A DNA stretch of 38,147 bases from Pedosphaera sp. (GTDB taxonomy: Bacteria; Verrucomicrobiota; Verrucomicrobiia; Limisphaerales; UBA1100): the NCBI GenBank assembly GCA_009695465.1, contig SIAW01000015.1, positions 1 to 38,147 on the forward strand, in the 5' to 3' direction. The notes under the pieces are model-generated. The model did no database searches. It was not told the DNA's origin and worked only from the letters and a program-made list of their open reading frames with translations. Positions 24,926-33,937 of this stretch are shown here, in pieces (the stretch's first letter is position 1; every line of letters begins with the position of its first letter). The translations under genes and the position numbers were made by a program.

Positions 24926-26164
24926 CTACCACTTCAACGCCTGCAGACGACGGGCGACTTCTTCGGCGTTGGCGCGGCTGTTGAAGGCGGAGATGCGGAA
25001 GAAGCCTTCGCCCTTGGAGCCAAAGCCGCTGCCGGGTGTGATGACGACGTTGGCTCCGTTGAGAATCTTGTCGAAGATCTGCCAGCTCGTGACGCCTTTC
25101 GGCGTGCGCACCCAAATGTACGGCGCGTTCACGCCGCCAAAAACTTTCAGCCCAGCCTTGCGCGCGCCGGTGCGCAGCACCTTTGCGTTGCCCATGTAAT
25201 GTTCGATGAGCGCGCGCACCTGCGCCTTGCCGTCGTCTGAGTAAAGCGCCTCGGCCGCGCGCTGGATGATGTACGAGACGCCGTTGAACTTCGTGGTCAT
25301 GCGACGATTCCAGAGCGGGTGCAGCGGCTTCGTCTCGCCGGACTTCGTCTGCGCGTTGAGCGATTTCGGCACGACAGTGAACGCGCAGCGCGTGCCGGTG
25401 AACCCGCCGTTCTTGGAGAAGCTGCGGAACTCGATGGCACATTCGCGCGCGCCGGGAATTTCGTAGATGGAATGCGGAATGCCCGGCTCGCTGATGTACG
25501 CCTCGTACGCGGCGTCGAAAAGGATGATGGAATTATTCTCGAGCGCGTACTTCACCCACGCCTCGAGTTGCTCGCGCGTGGCGGCCGCGCCGGTGGGATT
25601 ATTCGGCGAACAAAGATAAATCACGTCCACGTGTTTCTTCGGCGGCTCGGGGATGAAACCGTTGCTCGGGCGGCAGGGGAGATAAACAATCTTGCCGTAC
25701 GCGCCGGCCTCGTTCGCCTCGCCGGTGTGGCCGGCCATCACGTTCGTGTCCACGTACACGGGATACACGGGATCGCTGATGGCGAGTTTGTTTTTGCCGC
25801 CGAGGATGTCGAGGATGTTGCCGCAATCGCACTTGGAACCGTCGCTCACGAAAATCTCGTCGTCGGCCACATCAATCCCGTGATCGCGATAATCATTCTT
25901 CGCGATGGCCGCGCGAAGGAAGTCGTAGCCTTGCTCGGGGCCGTAACCTTTGAACGTCGCGCGCGCGCCCATCTCATCCACCGCCTTGTGCAGCGCGGCG
26001 GTGACGGCGAGCGGCAACGGCTCCGTCACATCACCAATGCCGCAACGGATGAGCCGTTGCGCCGCGTCGGGATTCGCGTCGCAGAATGCCTTCACGCGCC
26101 GGCCGATTTCCGGGAAAAGATAACCGGCCTTGAGCTTGAGATAATTGTCGTTGAGATAAGCCAT
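24926..26164 (-). CDS. dapL: LL-diaminopimelate aminotransferase
   Basis: A 412-residue PLP-dependent class I/II aminotransferase converting tetrahydrodipicolinate directly to LL-diaminopimelate with glutamate as amino donor, for lysine and peptidoglycan. ATG 26164 gives [24 protein letters not shown], the DapL start. Motifs: [51 protein letters not shown] (N188/N189), DAAYEAYI (D217, Y220) and [15 protein letters not shown] with K251 as Schiff-base Lys. From memory, the DapL shortcut occurs in Verrucomicrobia, Chlamydiae, plants and some other phyla, which agrees with the proposed origin. A good promoter (TTGCCA-17-TACGGT) lies upstream. Confidence 0.96.
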   Translation of the reverse strand: MAYLNDNYLKLKAGYLFPEIGRRVKAFCDANPDAAQRLIRCGIGDVTEPLPLAVTAALHKAVDEMGARATFKGYGPEQGYDFLRAAIAKNDYRDHGIDVADDEIFVSDGSKCDCGNILDILGGKNKLAISDPVYPVYVDTNVMAGHTGEANEAGAYGKIVYLPCRPSNGFIPEPPKKHVDVIYLCSPNNPTGAAATREQLEAWVKYALENNSIILFDAAYEAYISEPGIPHSIYEIPGARECAIEFRSFSKNGGFTGTRCAFTVVPKSLNAQTKSGETKPLHPLWNRRMTTKFNGVSYIIQRAAEALYSDDGKAQVRALIEHYMGNAKVLRTGARKAGLKVFGGVNAPYIWVRTPKGVTSWQIFDKILNGANVVITPGSGFGSKGEGFFRISAFNSRANAEEVARRLQALKW

Positions 26165-26189
26165 AAAAGTTTCCGTGCTTGCGCGGCGC

Positions 26190-26218
26190 ACCGTAGCCAA
26201 AGGCGGCAGCAGTGGCAA
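26190..26218 (-). promoter_or_regulatory. dapL promoter
   Basis: On the minus strand TTGCCA, exactly 17 nt, TACGGT; predicted start gives a leader of about 19 nt to ATG 26164. Shares the 133-nt divergent gap with the beta-helix promoter. Confidence 0.55.
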
Positions 26219-26239
26219 GATGCGAGCGGCCGCGCACAC

Positions 26240-26268
26240 TTTACACGCCCGCGCCGCGCGCCTATAAA
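26240..26268 (+). promoter_or_regulatory. Strong sigma-70-like promoter of the beta-helix gene
   Basis: TTTACA, a 17-nt all-GC spacer and TATAAA: five of six consensus bases in each hexamer, standing out sharply from the GC-rich surroundings. Predicted leader about 23 nt to ATG 26298. Confidence 0.65.
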
Positions 26269-26297
26269 AGCTCCAACCCAAATCAACCCACGCTGCC

Positions 26298-27641
26298 ATG
26301 AACACGATTGAACCTATCGCCAACCGCCGCCGCTTTCTCACGACAACCGCCGCCGCGTTTGCTGCGGTCGGTTCATTTGCTGCGCGATTGCGGGCAGAGG
26401 AACGGCCGGCTGTCACGCGACCGCGCGCAACTTCGGGCGACGCTGCCGTTGAACCGAATTGGGCCAGTCGCCTCACCATCACCGTTGGGCCGCGCGACGC
26501 GGACTTGGTGGGCACCGACGACAAGGCATTGCAGGCAGCGGTGGCTTATGTGGCGCGACTGGGCGGCGGCACGGTGCGCGTGTTGCCGGGCACCTATCGC
26601 CTGCGCAATGCCGTTCATCTGGCTTCGCGCGTCCGGTTGCTGGGCGCGGGGCAGGACACGATTCTCATCAAGGAACCTTCCGTCACCACCAAGCTCGCGG
26701 CTGACAGTGATTGGTACGATCAAGAGATCACGCTGACCGATGCCAGTGGCTTTCGCATCGGCGACGGGGTTTGTCTCAAGACCAAGAACGCGCACAAGAC
26801 CGGCCCGGATTACTGCAAGCGCACGCTCGTGGCGCGCGATGGCAACCGCTTCAAACTCGACCGGCCGTTGCGCGAGAATTTCTGGCAACTCGGCGAGGCG
26901 AATGTCTCCACACTTTTTCCGCTGATCAATTGCGAAGAGATTTCCGATGCCGTTGTCGAGAACATCACCCTCGACGGTAACAAGGCGAAGAACACTTTGC
27001 TGGATGGAAATTATGCCGGCTGCATTTTTGCGCAGGACTGCAGCCGCCTTGCGTTCCGTGGAGTGACGGCGCGCCACTACAATGGCGACGGCATCAGTTG
27101 GCAGATCTGTCACGATGTCGTGGTGGAGAATTGCCACAGCACCGGCAACGCGAATCTGGGACTGCATCCCGGCTCCGGCTCGCAGCGCCCCGTCATGCGC
27201 AACAATCGCCTTGAGGGAAATGACATTGGCATTTTCTTTTGCTGGGGCGTGAAGTTCGGCCTCGCCGAGGGCAACAAGATTGAGGGCAATCGCCTCGGCG
27301 TTTCCATCGGCCATCGCGACACGGACAATCTCATTGTGGCCAACGATATTCGCCGCAGCGGACAGGCTGGCGTGCTGTTCCGCAAAGAGCGCGGCAAGGA
27401 ATTCGCCGCGCACCGTAATCGGGTGGAGCGCAATTCCATCGTGGACAGCGGCGGCGATACTGGTGTCGGTGTGGACATCGAAGGCGGCACGGAGCAAGTC
27501 ACGCTCGTCCGCAATGAAATCCGGGAGACACGCGGGCCGGCCGGGCGCATCGGCATCCGGTTGAGCGCCGAGACCAACGCCATCAAGATGGAAGACAACC
27601 GCATCTCCGGTGTTGCCCGCGATGTCGTCACGCTCAAGTGA
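26298..27641 (+). CDS. Tat-exported right-handed parallel beta-helix protein
   Basis: A 447-residue protein with a Tat signal: [25 protein letters not shown] (residues 9-33) has the twin-Arg plus Phe-Leu pattern and a hydrophobic, Ala-rich core. From about residue 75 ([29 protein letters not shown]) it has the opening of pectate-lyase-type beta-helices, followed by many short Asn/Gly/Val-rich turns: [74 protein letters not shown]. The coils suggest a carbohydrate-binding or lyase/epimerase fold; no catalytic residues can be assigned. A strong promoter precedes it. It ends 6 nt from the convergent heme-protein gene. Confidence 0.85.
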   Translation: MNTIEPIANRRRFLTTTAAAFAAVGSFAARLRAEERPAVTRPRATSGDAAVEPNWASRLTITVGPRDADLVGTDDKALQAAVAYVARLGGGTVRVLPGTYRLRNAVHLASRVRLLGAGQDTILIKEPSVTTKLAADSDWYDQEITLTDASGFRIGDGVCLKTKNAHKTGPDYCKRTLVARDGNRFKLDRPLRENFWQLGEANVSTLFPLINCEEISDAVVENITLDGNKAKNTLLDGNYAGCIFAQDCSRLAFRGVTARHYNGDGISWQICHDVVVENCHSTGNANLGLHPGSGSQRPVMRNNRLEGNDIGIFFCWGVKFGLAEGNKIEGNRLGVSIGHRDTDNLIVANDIRRSGQAGVLFRKERGKEFAAHRNRVERNSIVDSGGDTGVGVDIEGGTEQVTLVRNEIRETRGPAGRIGIRLSAETNAIKMEDNRISGVARDVVTLK

Positions 27642-27647
27642 GCTGGC

Positions 27648-30600
27648 CTACTTGGTCTGCAGCAGATAGGCGAAGAGGTCGCGGACTTGCTGCGGTTGCA
27701 GCGCGTCCAGCAGTCCTTCGGGCATCAGCGAAGTGCTCATCGCCTGCAACAACTTCACCTCGCTCCGCGCCAGCGTCACTTCGTTGCGCGCCAGATCGCG
27801 CAGCGTCACCGACAGCGGCGTTTGCTGGGTGATAAAACCCGTCAACGTCTGATCGTCGCGCGTGGTGATGTTGAACCCGGCGAACTCCTCGCGGATGCCC
27901 AGCGAAGGATCGACGATCGCGGGGATGAGGAAATCCAGATTGTTGAGTTGATACGCGCCCAAGTCCGGCCCCACGTTGCCGCCTTCATTTTGGAAACGAT
28001 GACACGTCGCGCACGCCAGCTTGAACAGCTCGCGGCCCGCCATGGCATTGCCTTTGCCGCCGGCGAGCACTTGCCGCACTTCCGCCATGCGTTGCGTTTT
28101 GGCCTCGGTGGTCTGGCGGATGCGGCCCCAATGTTTTTGGATGAGGCGATCCACCGATTCATCGCGGTGGCTCTGCATGGCCAGCAGGGTGGCCGGATCA
28201 ATGGTCTCCCGCGCAACACGCCCGCCGACGGACTGCAACAATTGCAACGACCAGTTACTGCGGCTGGCCATCACATGCTGCGCGGCGATGCGCTGCGTGG
28301 ATGTCATGGCCGTGTATTGATCGAGGATCGTGCGGCCAATCTCGATGTCGTCGAAACGTTGCAACGCGGCGAGCAGGTCGTTGCGTGGCGCGTCACTTTT
28401 CTCATCGCGGAACTGGCGAAGGAACACCGGCACCGCGCGCGGTTCGCGGCGTTCGGCCAGCAGGCGGATCAATTCGCGGCGATCGTTGGCCGTCGTCTTC
28501 GCGTCGGCCACACGATCGAGCGCTGATTGCAGCGCCTCGGGCAAACCCAGTCGCGTGGCGAAACTGGTGAGCGTGGGCGTGTGCGGGCGCGTCTGCCACG
28601 CCTTGCGCGCAGCGGTGAGCAACGTCTCGGGCACGGCGCGGACGGTGTCGCCGCGCAGTCCTTCCTCCATGCCGGTGATGAGCAGGTCCAGATGCGCTTC
28701 GGTGGGTGCCAATCCCATCAGCGCGGCGGCGGTCTGCAGATTGTCTGTTGTGCGTTCGGCGGTGTACCGGCGGCCAAGTCGAGCGATGATGTGCGTGCGG
28801 ACGATGGGCCGACTCCAAAACCCGGCGTCCTTGAAGAGCGCGATGACCTGCGCGCGATCACTGACGGCTTTGTTCTCGATGGCCCACCAGAGGAGCAGGG
28901 GAATATGTTTGTCGCCGCCATCCTCATCGCGCGCCAACAACTCGCGCAGCAACGGGAGCGCGGCGTCGGCGGGCCAGCGTTTGCAGGAGGCGGCGAGTTG
29001 GCTGCGGACTTCCGGATTCGATTCGCTGCGCGCGAGGACCAGCATCTGCGGGCGCAGATCGCTCGCGAGTTGGCGGTTGTCGCCGAGCAGACGGATGGTC
29101 CAGTAACGAACGAACGGATTCGTGTGCCGCAGAGTTTGCGCGGCGAAGGCGGTGTCAAATCCGCCGCTGACGTTGACGGCCCAAAAGGCTTCGAGCGCCA
29201 GTTGGCCTTGCTCTTGTGCAACCAGGTTTTTGAGCGCGGGCAGAAGCGCGGCGTCGCGGCGATCGGCCAGCACGCGCAGCGATTCTTGCCGCCACCATTT
29301 GTTGGGATTGCGAAGCTGGGCGATCAACTCCACCCCGGTGGATTTGGCGAGATCAAACGGCTTGATGAGCTTGGGCGCATCCGCGTTTTGCAGGCGATAG
29401 ATGCGGCCGCTCTCTTTGTGCCACGTGTCGCGCGGGTCGAGATGGCTGAGGCGGCTGTCGTACCAATCGGCGAAATACACGGCGCCGTCGGGACCGGCTT
29501 TTGTGTCCACGGGGCGGAACCAGCGATCGTCGGTGAGCACGGGCGTGTCGGTGTCCTCGGTACGGAAGGTGGAGGTGTCGGCGTAAATGCGGCTGGCCTG
29601 CACGCGATTGACCAGCGACATGGCGGCGATGATCTGGCCTTCGTGATTCGGCAACGCGCCGCCTTCATAGACAATCATGGACTGCGGGAAGCGCGGCTTG
29701 AATCCCACTTGCGCCATGTGCTCGAACCAGCCGAAGGCGTACGGGTTCATCAACGGGCCGTGTTTGCCCCAGCCTTTGATGTAGCAGCCGCCTTGTTCGT
29801 AATGCACGCCGCGGGTGTCGCCGTAGTTGGTGCCGGAGAAAAGGCGGCCCTGCGAATCGAAGTCGATGCAGTACGTGTTGCCGCCGCCTTCGGCGAAGAC
29901 CTCGAACTTTTTCGTCGCGGGATGATAACGCCACACCGCTTGCCCCAGAAATTTCACGCCCTGAATATCCGCCGTGCACGTGCTGCCGTGCGCACCGTAA
30001 ATCCAACCGTCCGGCCCCCAGCGCAGACTGTTCGCGCCCGAGTGCGTGTCCTCCAAACCGAAGCCGGAAAGATGCACTTCCGGCGGGCCATCGGGCGCGT
30101 CGTCGCGATTCTTGTCGGGATAAAAAAGCAGATACGGCGGCATCAACACCCACACCCCGCCGCGACCGCTCAACACGCTGCGCGCCATGTTCAACCCGTC
30201 GGCGAACACCTTGTGCTTGTCGAAGCGACCGTCGCCGTCGGTGTCTTCGTGGATGGAAATCAAGTCCGCGCCGCGGTCGTGATGCGGCGGCGCTTTGGGC
30301 ATCTTGTCGTACACCGCGCGCAGATATCTGTCGTAGGAAACAATCTTCAAGCCGGCGGGGAACGGGTACTGGAGATACTGCACCACCCACAGGCGGCCGC
30401 GCTCATCGAAGTTCATGTTGAGCGGCTGGCGCACCAACGGCTCATGCGCCACCACCTGCATCGCCAAGCCGGTGCCGACTTTGAAATTCTTGATCGTCGC
30501 CTCCGGTGTCAGCGGCTTGGAGGCATCCGTCAACGCGCCACCCGGCCGGAAACTGTCCACGAACGGCTTGAGCTTGTCATCAAACAGCGGCCCCTTTTTC

Positions 30601-30659
30601 TCCGCGGCAGCCAGTGTGGAAATCGCCAATGCCAGCGGCCAGAAAAGGAGATGGTTCAC
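27648..30659 (-). CDS. PVC-type CxxCH heme protein with membrane-bound-dehydrogenase propeller and HEAT-like repeats
   Basis: About 1003 residues if GTG 30659 is used, which opens directly on the signal peptide VNHLLFWPLALAISTLAAA. The alternative is TTG 30728, which overlaps the upstream stop (TTGA) and adds 23 residues. Domains in order: N-terminal propeller of the PVC membrane-bound dehydrogenase type (FDERGRLWVVQYLQYP, HEDTDGDGRFDKHKVFADGL, LRWGPDGWIYGAHGS), a long alpha-helical HEAT-like region (about 460-830), then a cytochrome c domain with CATCH (C883, C886, H887) and GPDLGAYQLNNLDFLIPAIVDPS. Such proteins are abundant in Planctomycetes and Verrucomicrobia; electrons are presumably passed from an unknown sugar or alcohol substrate to heme in the periplasm. 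The partner protein is not identified. Confidence 0.9.
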   Translation of the reverse strand: MNHLLFWPLALAISTLAAAEKKGPLFDDKLKPFVDSFRPGGALTDASKPLTPEATIKNFKVGTGLAMQVVAHEPLVRQPLNMNFDERGRLWVVQYLQYPFPAGLKIVSYDRYLRAVYDKMPKAPPHHDRGADLISIHEDTDGDGRFDKHKVFADGLNMARSVLSGRGGVWVLMPPYLLFYPDKNRDDAPDGPPEVHLSGFGLEDTHSGANSLRWGPDGWIYGAHGSTCTADIQGVKFLGQAVWRYHPATKKFEVFAEGGGNTYCIDFDSQGRLFSGTNYGDTRGVHYEQGGCYIKGWGKHGPLMNPYAFGWFEHMAQVGFKPRFPQSMIVYEGGALPNHEGQIIAAMSLVNRVQASRIYADTSTFRTEDTDTPVLTDDRWFRPVDTKAGPDGAVYFADWYDSRLSHLDPRDTWHKESGRIYRLQNADAPKLIKPFDLAKSTGVELIAQLRNPNKWWRQESLRVLADRRDAALLPALKNLVAQEQGQLALEAFWAVNVSGGFDTAFAAQTLRHTNPFVRYWTIRLLGDNRQLASDLRPQMLVLARSESNPEVRSQLAASCKRWPADAALPLLRELLARDEDGGDKHIPLLLWWAIENKAVSDRAQVIALFKDAGFWSRPIVRTHIIARLGRRYTAERTTDNLQTAAALMGLAPTEAHLDLLITGMEEGLRGDTVRAVPETLLTAARKAWQTRPHTPTLTSFATRLGLPEALQSALDRVADAKTTANDRRELIRLLAERREPRAVPVFLRQFRDEKSDAPRNDLLAALQRFDDIEIGRTILDQYTAMTSTQRIAAQHVMASRSNWSLQLLQSVGGRVARETIDPATLLAMQSHRDESVDRLIQKHWGRIRQTTEAKTQRMAEVRQVLAGGKGNAMAGRELFKLACATCHRFQNEGGNVGPDLGAYQLNNLDFLIPAIVDPSLGIREEFAGFNITTRDDQTLTGFITQQTPLSVTLRDLARNEVTLARSEVKLLQAMSTSLMPEGLLDALQPQQVRDLFAYLLQTK

Positions 30660-30724
30660 GCGCAGATTTTGAAGCCGCGAGATGCTGAAGACAAGCGCCA
30701 ATCTGCGTCCGTGCGTGCGGTGGA

Positions 30725-32095
30725 TCAAAGCAGCACGCCGGCCACCGCAGCGTTGAGCAGCGTGGCGACGAAACCGACGAAGAGCGCTTTCATCCCGAGC
30801 CGCGCGAGGTCGCCGCGCCGTTCCGGTGCCATCGCGCCAATGCCGCCCAACTGAATGCCGACGGAGGCAAAGTTGGCGAAGCCGGTGAGCGCGAAGGCTG
30901 TCAACATGTACGAGCGGTCGCTCATGAATCCCTCGGTGGCCTTCCAGCCTTTCATCAGGAGATAGGCGTAGTGTTCGTTGATGGACAATTTGGCGCCGAG
31001 CAGGCTGGCCACATTCGGGACATCGGCGAGGTCCACGCCCATGAGGAACGCCGCGGGCGCGAAGATGCAGCCGAAGATTTTTTGCAGCGAGAGTCCGTCG
31101 TGCAGCAATCCCAGCAACGCATCGGCCATCGCGACGAAGGCGATGAAGACGATGAGCATCGCGCCGACGTTGAGCGCCAGCCGCAGTCCGTCGCTGGTGC
31201 CGGTGGCGGCGGCGTCAATGCCGTTGACGTGCGGCGATTTCTCCAACTCCATCTGTGCGCTGCCCGCTGTCTCCGGTCGGCCCAGTTCCGGCATGAAAAG
31301 TTTGGAGAGATAAAGACTGCAGGGACAGGCCATGATGCACGTGGTGAGCACGGCCACGGGGTCGGCGCCGTAATTGATGTACACCACCATGATGCCGCCG
31401 GAGATGTGCGCCATGCCGCTGGTCATCAGCGCGAACAATTCGGAGTTGGTCATGCGTGGGATGTATGGCTTCACGATGAGCGGCGCTTCCGTCTGGCCCA
31501 TGAAGACGTTGGCGGAGACCGAGAGCGTCTCTGCGCCGCTGGTTCCCATCAGATGAATCATGCCGCGCGCCATCCAACGCACGCACCATTGCAGCACGCC
31601 GTAGTGGTAGAGCACCGTGAAAAACGCGGAGACAAACAGGATGGGCGGCAGCGCCTTGAAGGCGAAGATGAAGAGGAACTCCTTGCCGGGATTGAGTGCG
31701 AGGTCGCCCGGCCGCGCGAGATTGCCAAAGACGAACTCCGCGCCTTTGTCGGAGAAATCAATGAAGCTCACGATGACGACCTTCGCCGAGTTGAACGCGT
31801 CCTTCACCCACGGCACCTTGAGCACGAGCACCGCCAGCAGCACTTGCAGCGCGACGCCCCAGCCGATGGTTTTCCAATTCACCTCGCGCAGGTTCGTGGA
31901 GAACATCGCCACCAATCCGAAGAAGCAGAAAATTCCCGCCAACGCCTGGCCGCGCAGTCCGATGGTCTCGCGCAGGGCATAGGCCGCGAGTCCCAGCAAC
32001 ACGATGCCCACGCCAATGGCGACACGCCAACGCAACGGTGTGGGCGGCGATGCAGTCCGTGCGGCTGATGGGGCAGCGGTGGGATCCGGTTCCAT
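30725..32095 (-). CDS. Concentrative nucleoside transporter (CNT/NupC family)
   Basis: A 456-residue inner-membrane symporter. ATG 32095 begins a hydrophilic 20-residue tail before the first helix (WRVAIGVGIVLLGLAAYAL); the long ORF-track extension overlaps the alcohol dehydrogenase gene in another frame. CNT hallmarks: LREVNWKTIGWGVALQVLLA, the substrate-site motif MGQTEAPLIVKPYI, TSGMAHISGGIMVVYI and GFANFASVGIQLGGIGAMAPERR. Transports nucleosides with Na+ or H+. It lies upstream of the heme-protein gene; their junction is a TTGA overlap or a 65-nt gap depending on the start used. A role in nucleoside salvage is likely; no metabolic link with the heme protein is apparent. Confidence 0.93.
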   Translation of the reverse strand: MEPDPTAAPSAARTASPPTPLRWRVAIGVGIVLLGLAAYALRETIGLRGQALAGIFCFFGLVAMFSTNLREVNWKTIGWGVALQVLLAVLVLKVPWVKDAFNSAKVVIVSFIDFSDKGAEFVFGNLARPGDLALNPGKEFLFIFAFKALPPILFVSAFFTVLYHYGVLQWCVRWMARGMIHLMGTSGAETLSVSANVFMGQTEAPLIVKPYIPRMTNSELFALMTSGMAHISGGIMVVYINYGADPVAVLTTCIMACPCSLYLSKLFMPELGRPETAGSAQMELEKSPHVNGIDAAATGTSDGLRLALNVGAMLIVFIAFVAMADALLGLLHDGLSLQKIFGCIFAPAAFLMGVDLADVPNVASLLGAKLSINEHYAYLLMKGWKATEGFMSDRSYMLTAFALTGFANFASVGIQLGGIGAMAPERRGDLARLGMKALFVGFVATLLNAAVAGVLL

Positions 32096-32160
32096 GGGGA
32101 GTGTCGCCGTGAAACTACACGGAATGGAAATGGCGCACAGGAAAAACTGGCGGCACCGAT

Positions 32161-33189
32161 CTACGTTGCCTGCGCGGTGCGCACGAGAGTCTTGATCGCG
32201 CGTTGACCCCGCGACATGCGAGCAAAGAGCGCGGGCAACTCGTCGAGCGCGCATTCTCCATCCACAAAATCGGCGGCGCGCACTGTACCTCCCTCGATGA
32301 ATTCCAAAGCGCGGCGGAACGTGCGCGGCGTGTGATGGAAACTCGCCTGCAACGAGAGGCTGGCGTAATGCAGCCGCTCCGTGTCCAGCGTGATTGTGGC
32401 ACCGGCGGCGCAGCCGCCGAAGAAATTCACCGTGCCGCCCTTGCGCACCAATCGCGTCGCCGCTTCCCAAGTCTGCGGCGTCCCGACGGCCTCGATCACC
32501 ACATCAAACGGACCAAGTGCGGAGGCTGTTTCGGCCACATCACCATCACCGACATTCACGATGGCATCTGCGCCGAGATGTTGCGCCATCTGCAAACGCT
32601 GCGTGCCACGTCCCGCGAGTGTCACGCGGCAGCCAAGATTTTTTGCGAGGCAAGTGAACATGAGACCGATGGGACCGGAGCCGATGACCAGCACATGCTG
32701 CCCCGCGCGCAGCCGACTTTCTTCCACGCCTTGAACCACGCAGGCCAGCGGTTCGGCGAGCGCTGCATCGGCAAACGCAGTCTGCGGGCGCAACCGGTGC
32801 AGATTGCGCTGCACGATGCGCGCGGGGATGACGATGCGTTCGGCGTACGCGCCATTGAGAAAGAGCAGGTCGTCGCAGAGATTCTCCTGCGCGTTGCGGC
32901 AATGAAAACATTCGCCGCACGGCGCGGAGTTGGCCGGCACCACACGATCGCCGATGGCCCAGTCCGTGACACGCTCGCCCGTCTCACAAATCACGCCGGC
33001 CAGTTCGTGGCCAAAGAGCGCCGGGGGCTGGATCATGCGCGGGTGCCCGCCGCGTTTGAACACCTTCAGATCCGTGCCGCAAGTGAGCGCGGCGCGGATG
33101 GCCACGCGCACTTCACCCGCACGCAACGCAGGCTCGGGCACATCCTCGATGCGCACGTCTTCCCGGCCATGCAGGACGGCGGCTTTCAC
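32161..33189 (-). CDS. Zinc-dependent medium-chain alcohol/polyol dehydrogenase
   Basis: A 342-residue MDR enzyme starting at GTG 33189 (VKAAVLHGREDVRIEDVPEP is the canonical opening). Catalytic zinc site: C37 in LTCGTDLK and H61/E62 in FGHELAG; structural zinc cysteines C91, C94, C97, C105 in CGECFHCRNAQENLC; Rossmann motif VIGSGPIGLM. The pattern is close to sorbitol/threonine-type polyol dehydrogenases, so it should oxidise a secondary alcohol or polyol with NAD(P). A TTGAGG-17-TACAAA element ends 6 nt before the GTG. It is divergent from the DedA gene (91 nt apart). Confidence 0.9.
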   Translation of the reverse strand: MKAAVLHGREDVRIEDVPEPALRAGEVRVAIRAALTCGTDLKVFKRGGHPRMIQPPALFGHELAGVICETGERVTDWAIGDRVVPANSAPCGECFHCRNAQENLCDDLLFLNGAYAERIVIPARIVQRNLHRLRPQTAFADAALAEPLACVVQGVEESRLRAGQHVLVIGSGPIGLMFTCLAKNLGCRVTLAGRGTQRLQMAQHLGADAIVNVGDGDVAETASALGPFDVVIEAVGTPQTWEAATRLVRKGGTVNFFGGCAAGATITLDTERLHYASLSLQASFHHTPRTFRRALEFIEGGTVRAADFVDGECALDELPALFARMSRGQRAIKTLVRTAQAT

Positions 33190-33195
33190 GCAGGC

Positions 33196-33224
33196 TTTGT
33201 AGGACGCAGGCGCGGCGGCCTCAA
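33196..33224 (-). promoter_or_regulatory. Candidate promoter of the alcohol dehydrogenase gene
   Basis: On the minus strand TTGAGG, 17 nt, TACAAA, then 6 nt to the GTG at 33189. The -10 lacks the final T; geometry again implies a leaderless message. Confidence 0.35.
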
Positions 33225-33280
33225 CAACTTTCGCGTGCCGCACGCCGCGCCGTGTGTTAGCAGTGCGCGACCGGAGGCAC

Positions 33281-33931
33281 ATGGAAATAGTCCGCAACAT
33301 CTTCGACGTGCTGCTGCACCTCAATCAGCACTTGCAAAGCTGGACGGCCGAGTACGGCGTGTGGGTGTACGGCATCCTGTTCCTGATTGTGTTCTGCGAA
33401 ACAGGACTGGTGGTGACGCCGTTTCTGCCGGGCGATTCGCTGCTCTTCGCCGTCGGCGCTTTGGCAGGCGGCGGGACGTTGAGCGCGCCACTCGCGGGGG
33501 GTCTGATATTTCTGGCGGCGGTGTTGGGCGACGCGGTGAATTATTTCATCGGCTCACGACTGGGTGAGGTGGCCTGCGTACGTTGGCCGCGTCTCATCCG
33601 TCGCGAATATCTGGATCGCACGCACAGCTTTTTTGAGCGGTACGGCGGCAAGACCATCATCATCGCGCGCTTCGTGCCCATCGTGCGCACGTTCGCGCCT
33701 TTCGTGGCGGGCGCGGGGCGGATGACTTACCGGCGATTCATGGCGTACAATGTTTCCGGCGCGGCGCTGTGGGTGGTGACGATTGTCGGTGCCGGTTTTT
33801 GGTTTGGCCAAATGGAGTGGGTGAAAAAGAATTTCTCCGCCGTTGTGCTGGCGATCATCGTCATCTCCATCCTGCCAGCGGTCTTCGAAGTATGGCGCGA
33901 ATGGCGACGCGCTCGGCAGCCCGCGAAGTGA
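33281..33931 (+). CDS. DedA family membrane protein
   Basis: A 216-residue polytopic inner-membrane protein; ATG 33281 is preceded closely by GGAGG (3-nt spacing). Diagnostic stretches: GYLVTPFLPGDS-like ETGLVVTPFLPGDSLLF, LGDAVNYFIGSRLGE, FFERYGGKTIIIARFVPIVRTFAPFVAGAGRMTYRRFM, with the conserved Arg residues of the family. DedA proteins contribute to undecaprenyl-phosphate or lipid scrambling and to membrane homeostasis. Its stop is 6 nt from the convergent alr stop. The only clear Shine-Dalgarno among the divergently starting genes is here. Confidence 0.93.
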   Translation: MEIVRNIFDVLLHLNQHLQSWTAEYGVWVYGILFLIVFCETGLVVTPFLPGDSLLFAVGALAGGGTLSAPLAGGLIFLAAVLGDAVNYFIGSRLGEVACVRWPRLIRREYLDRTHSFFERYGGKTIIIARFVPIVRTFAPFVAGAGRMTYRRFMAYNVSGAALWVVTIVGAGFWFGQMEWVKKNFSAVVLAIIVISILPAVFEVWREWRRARQPAK

Positions 33932-33937
33932 ATCAAC

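Noticed and set aside
28527-30854. 775-residue plus-strand ORF
   Set aside because: Antisense to the PVC heme protein, whose domains and CATCH motif are unambiguous; the ORF has no family resemblance.
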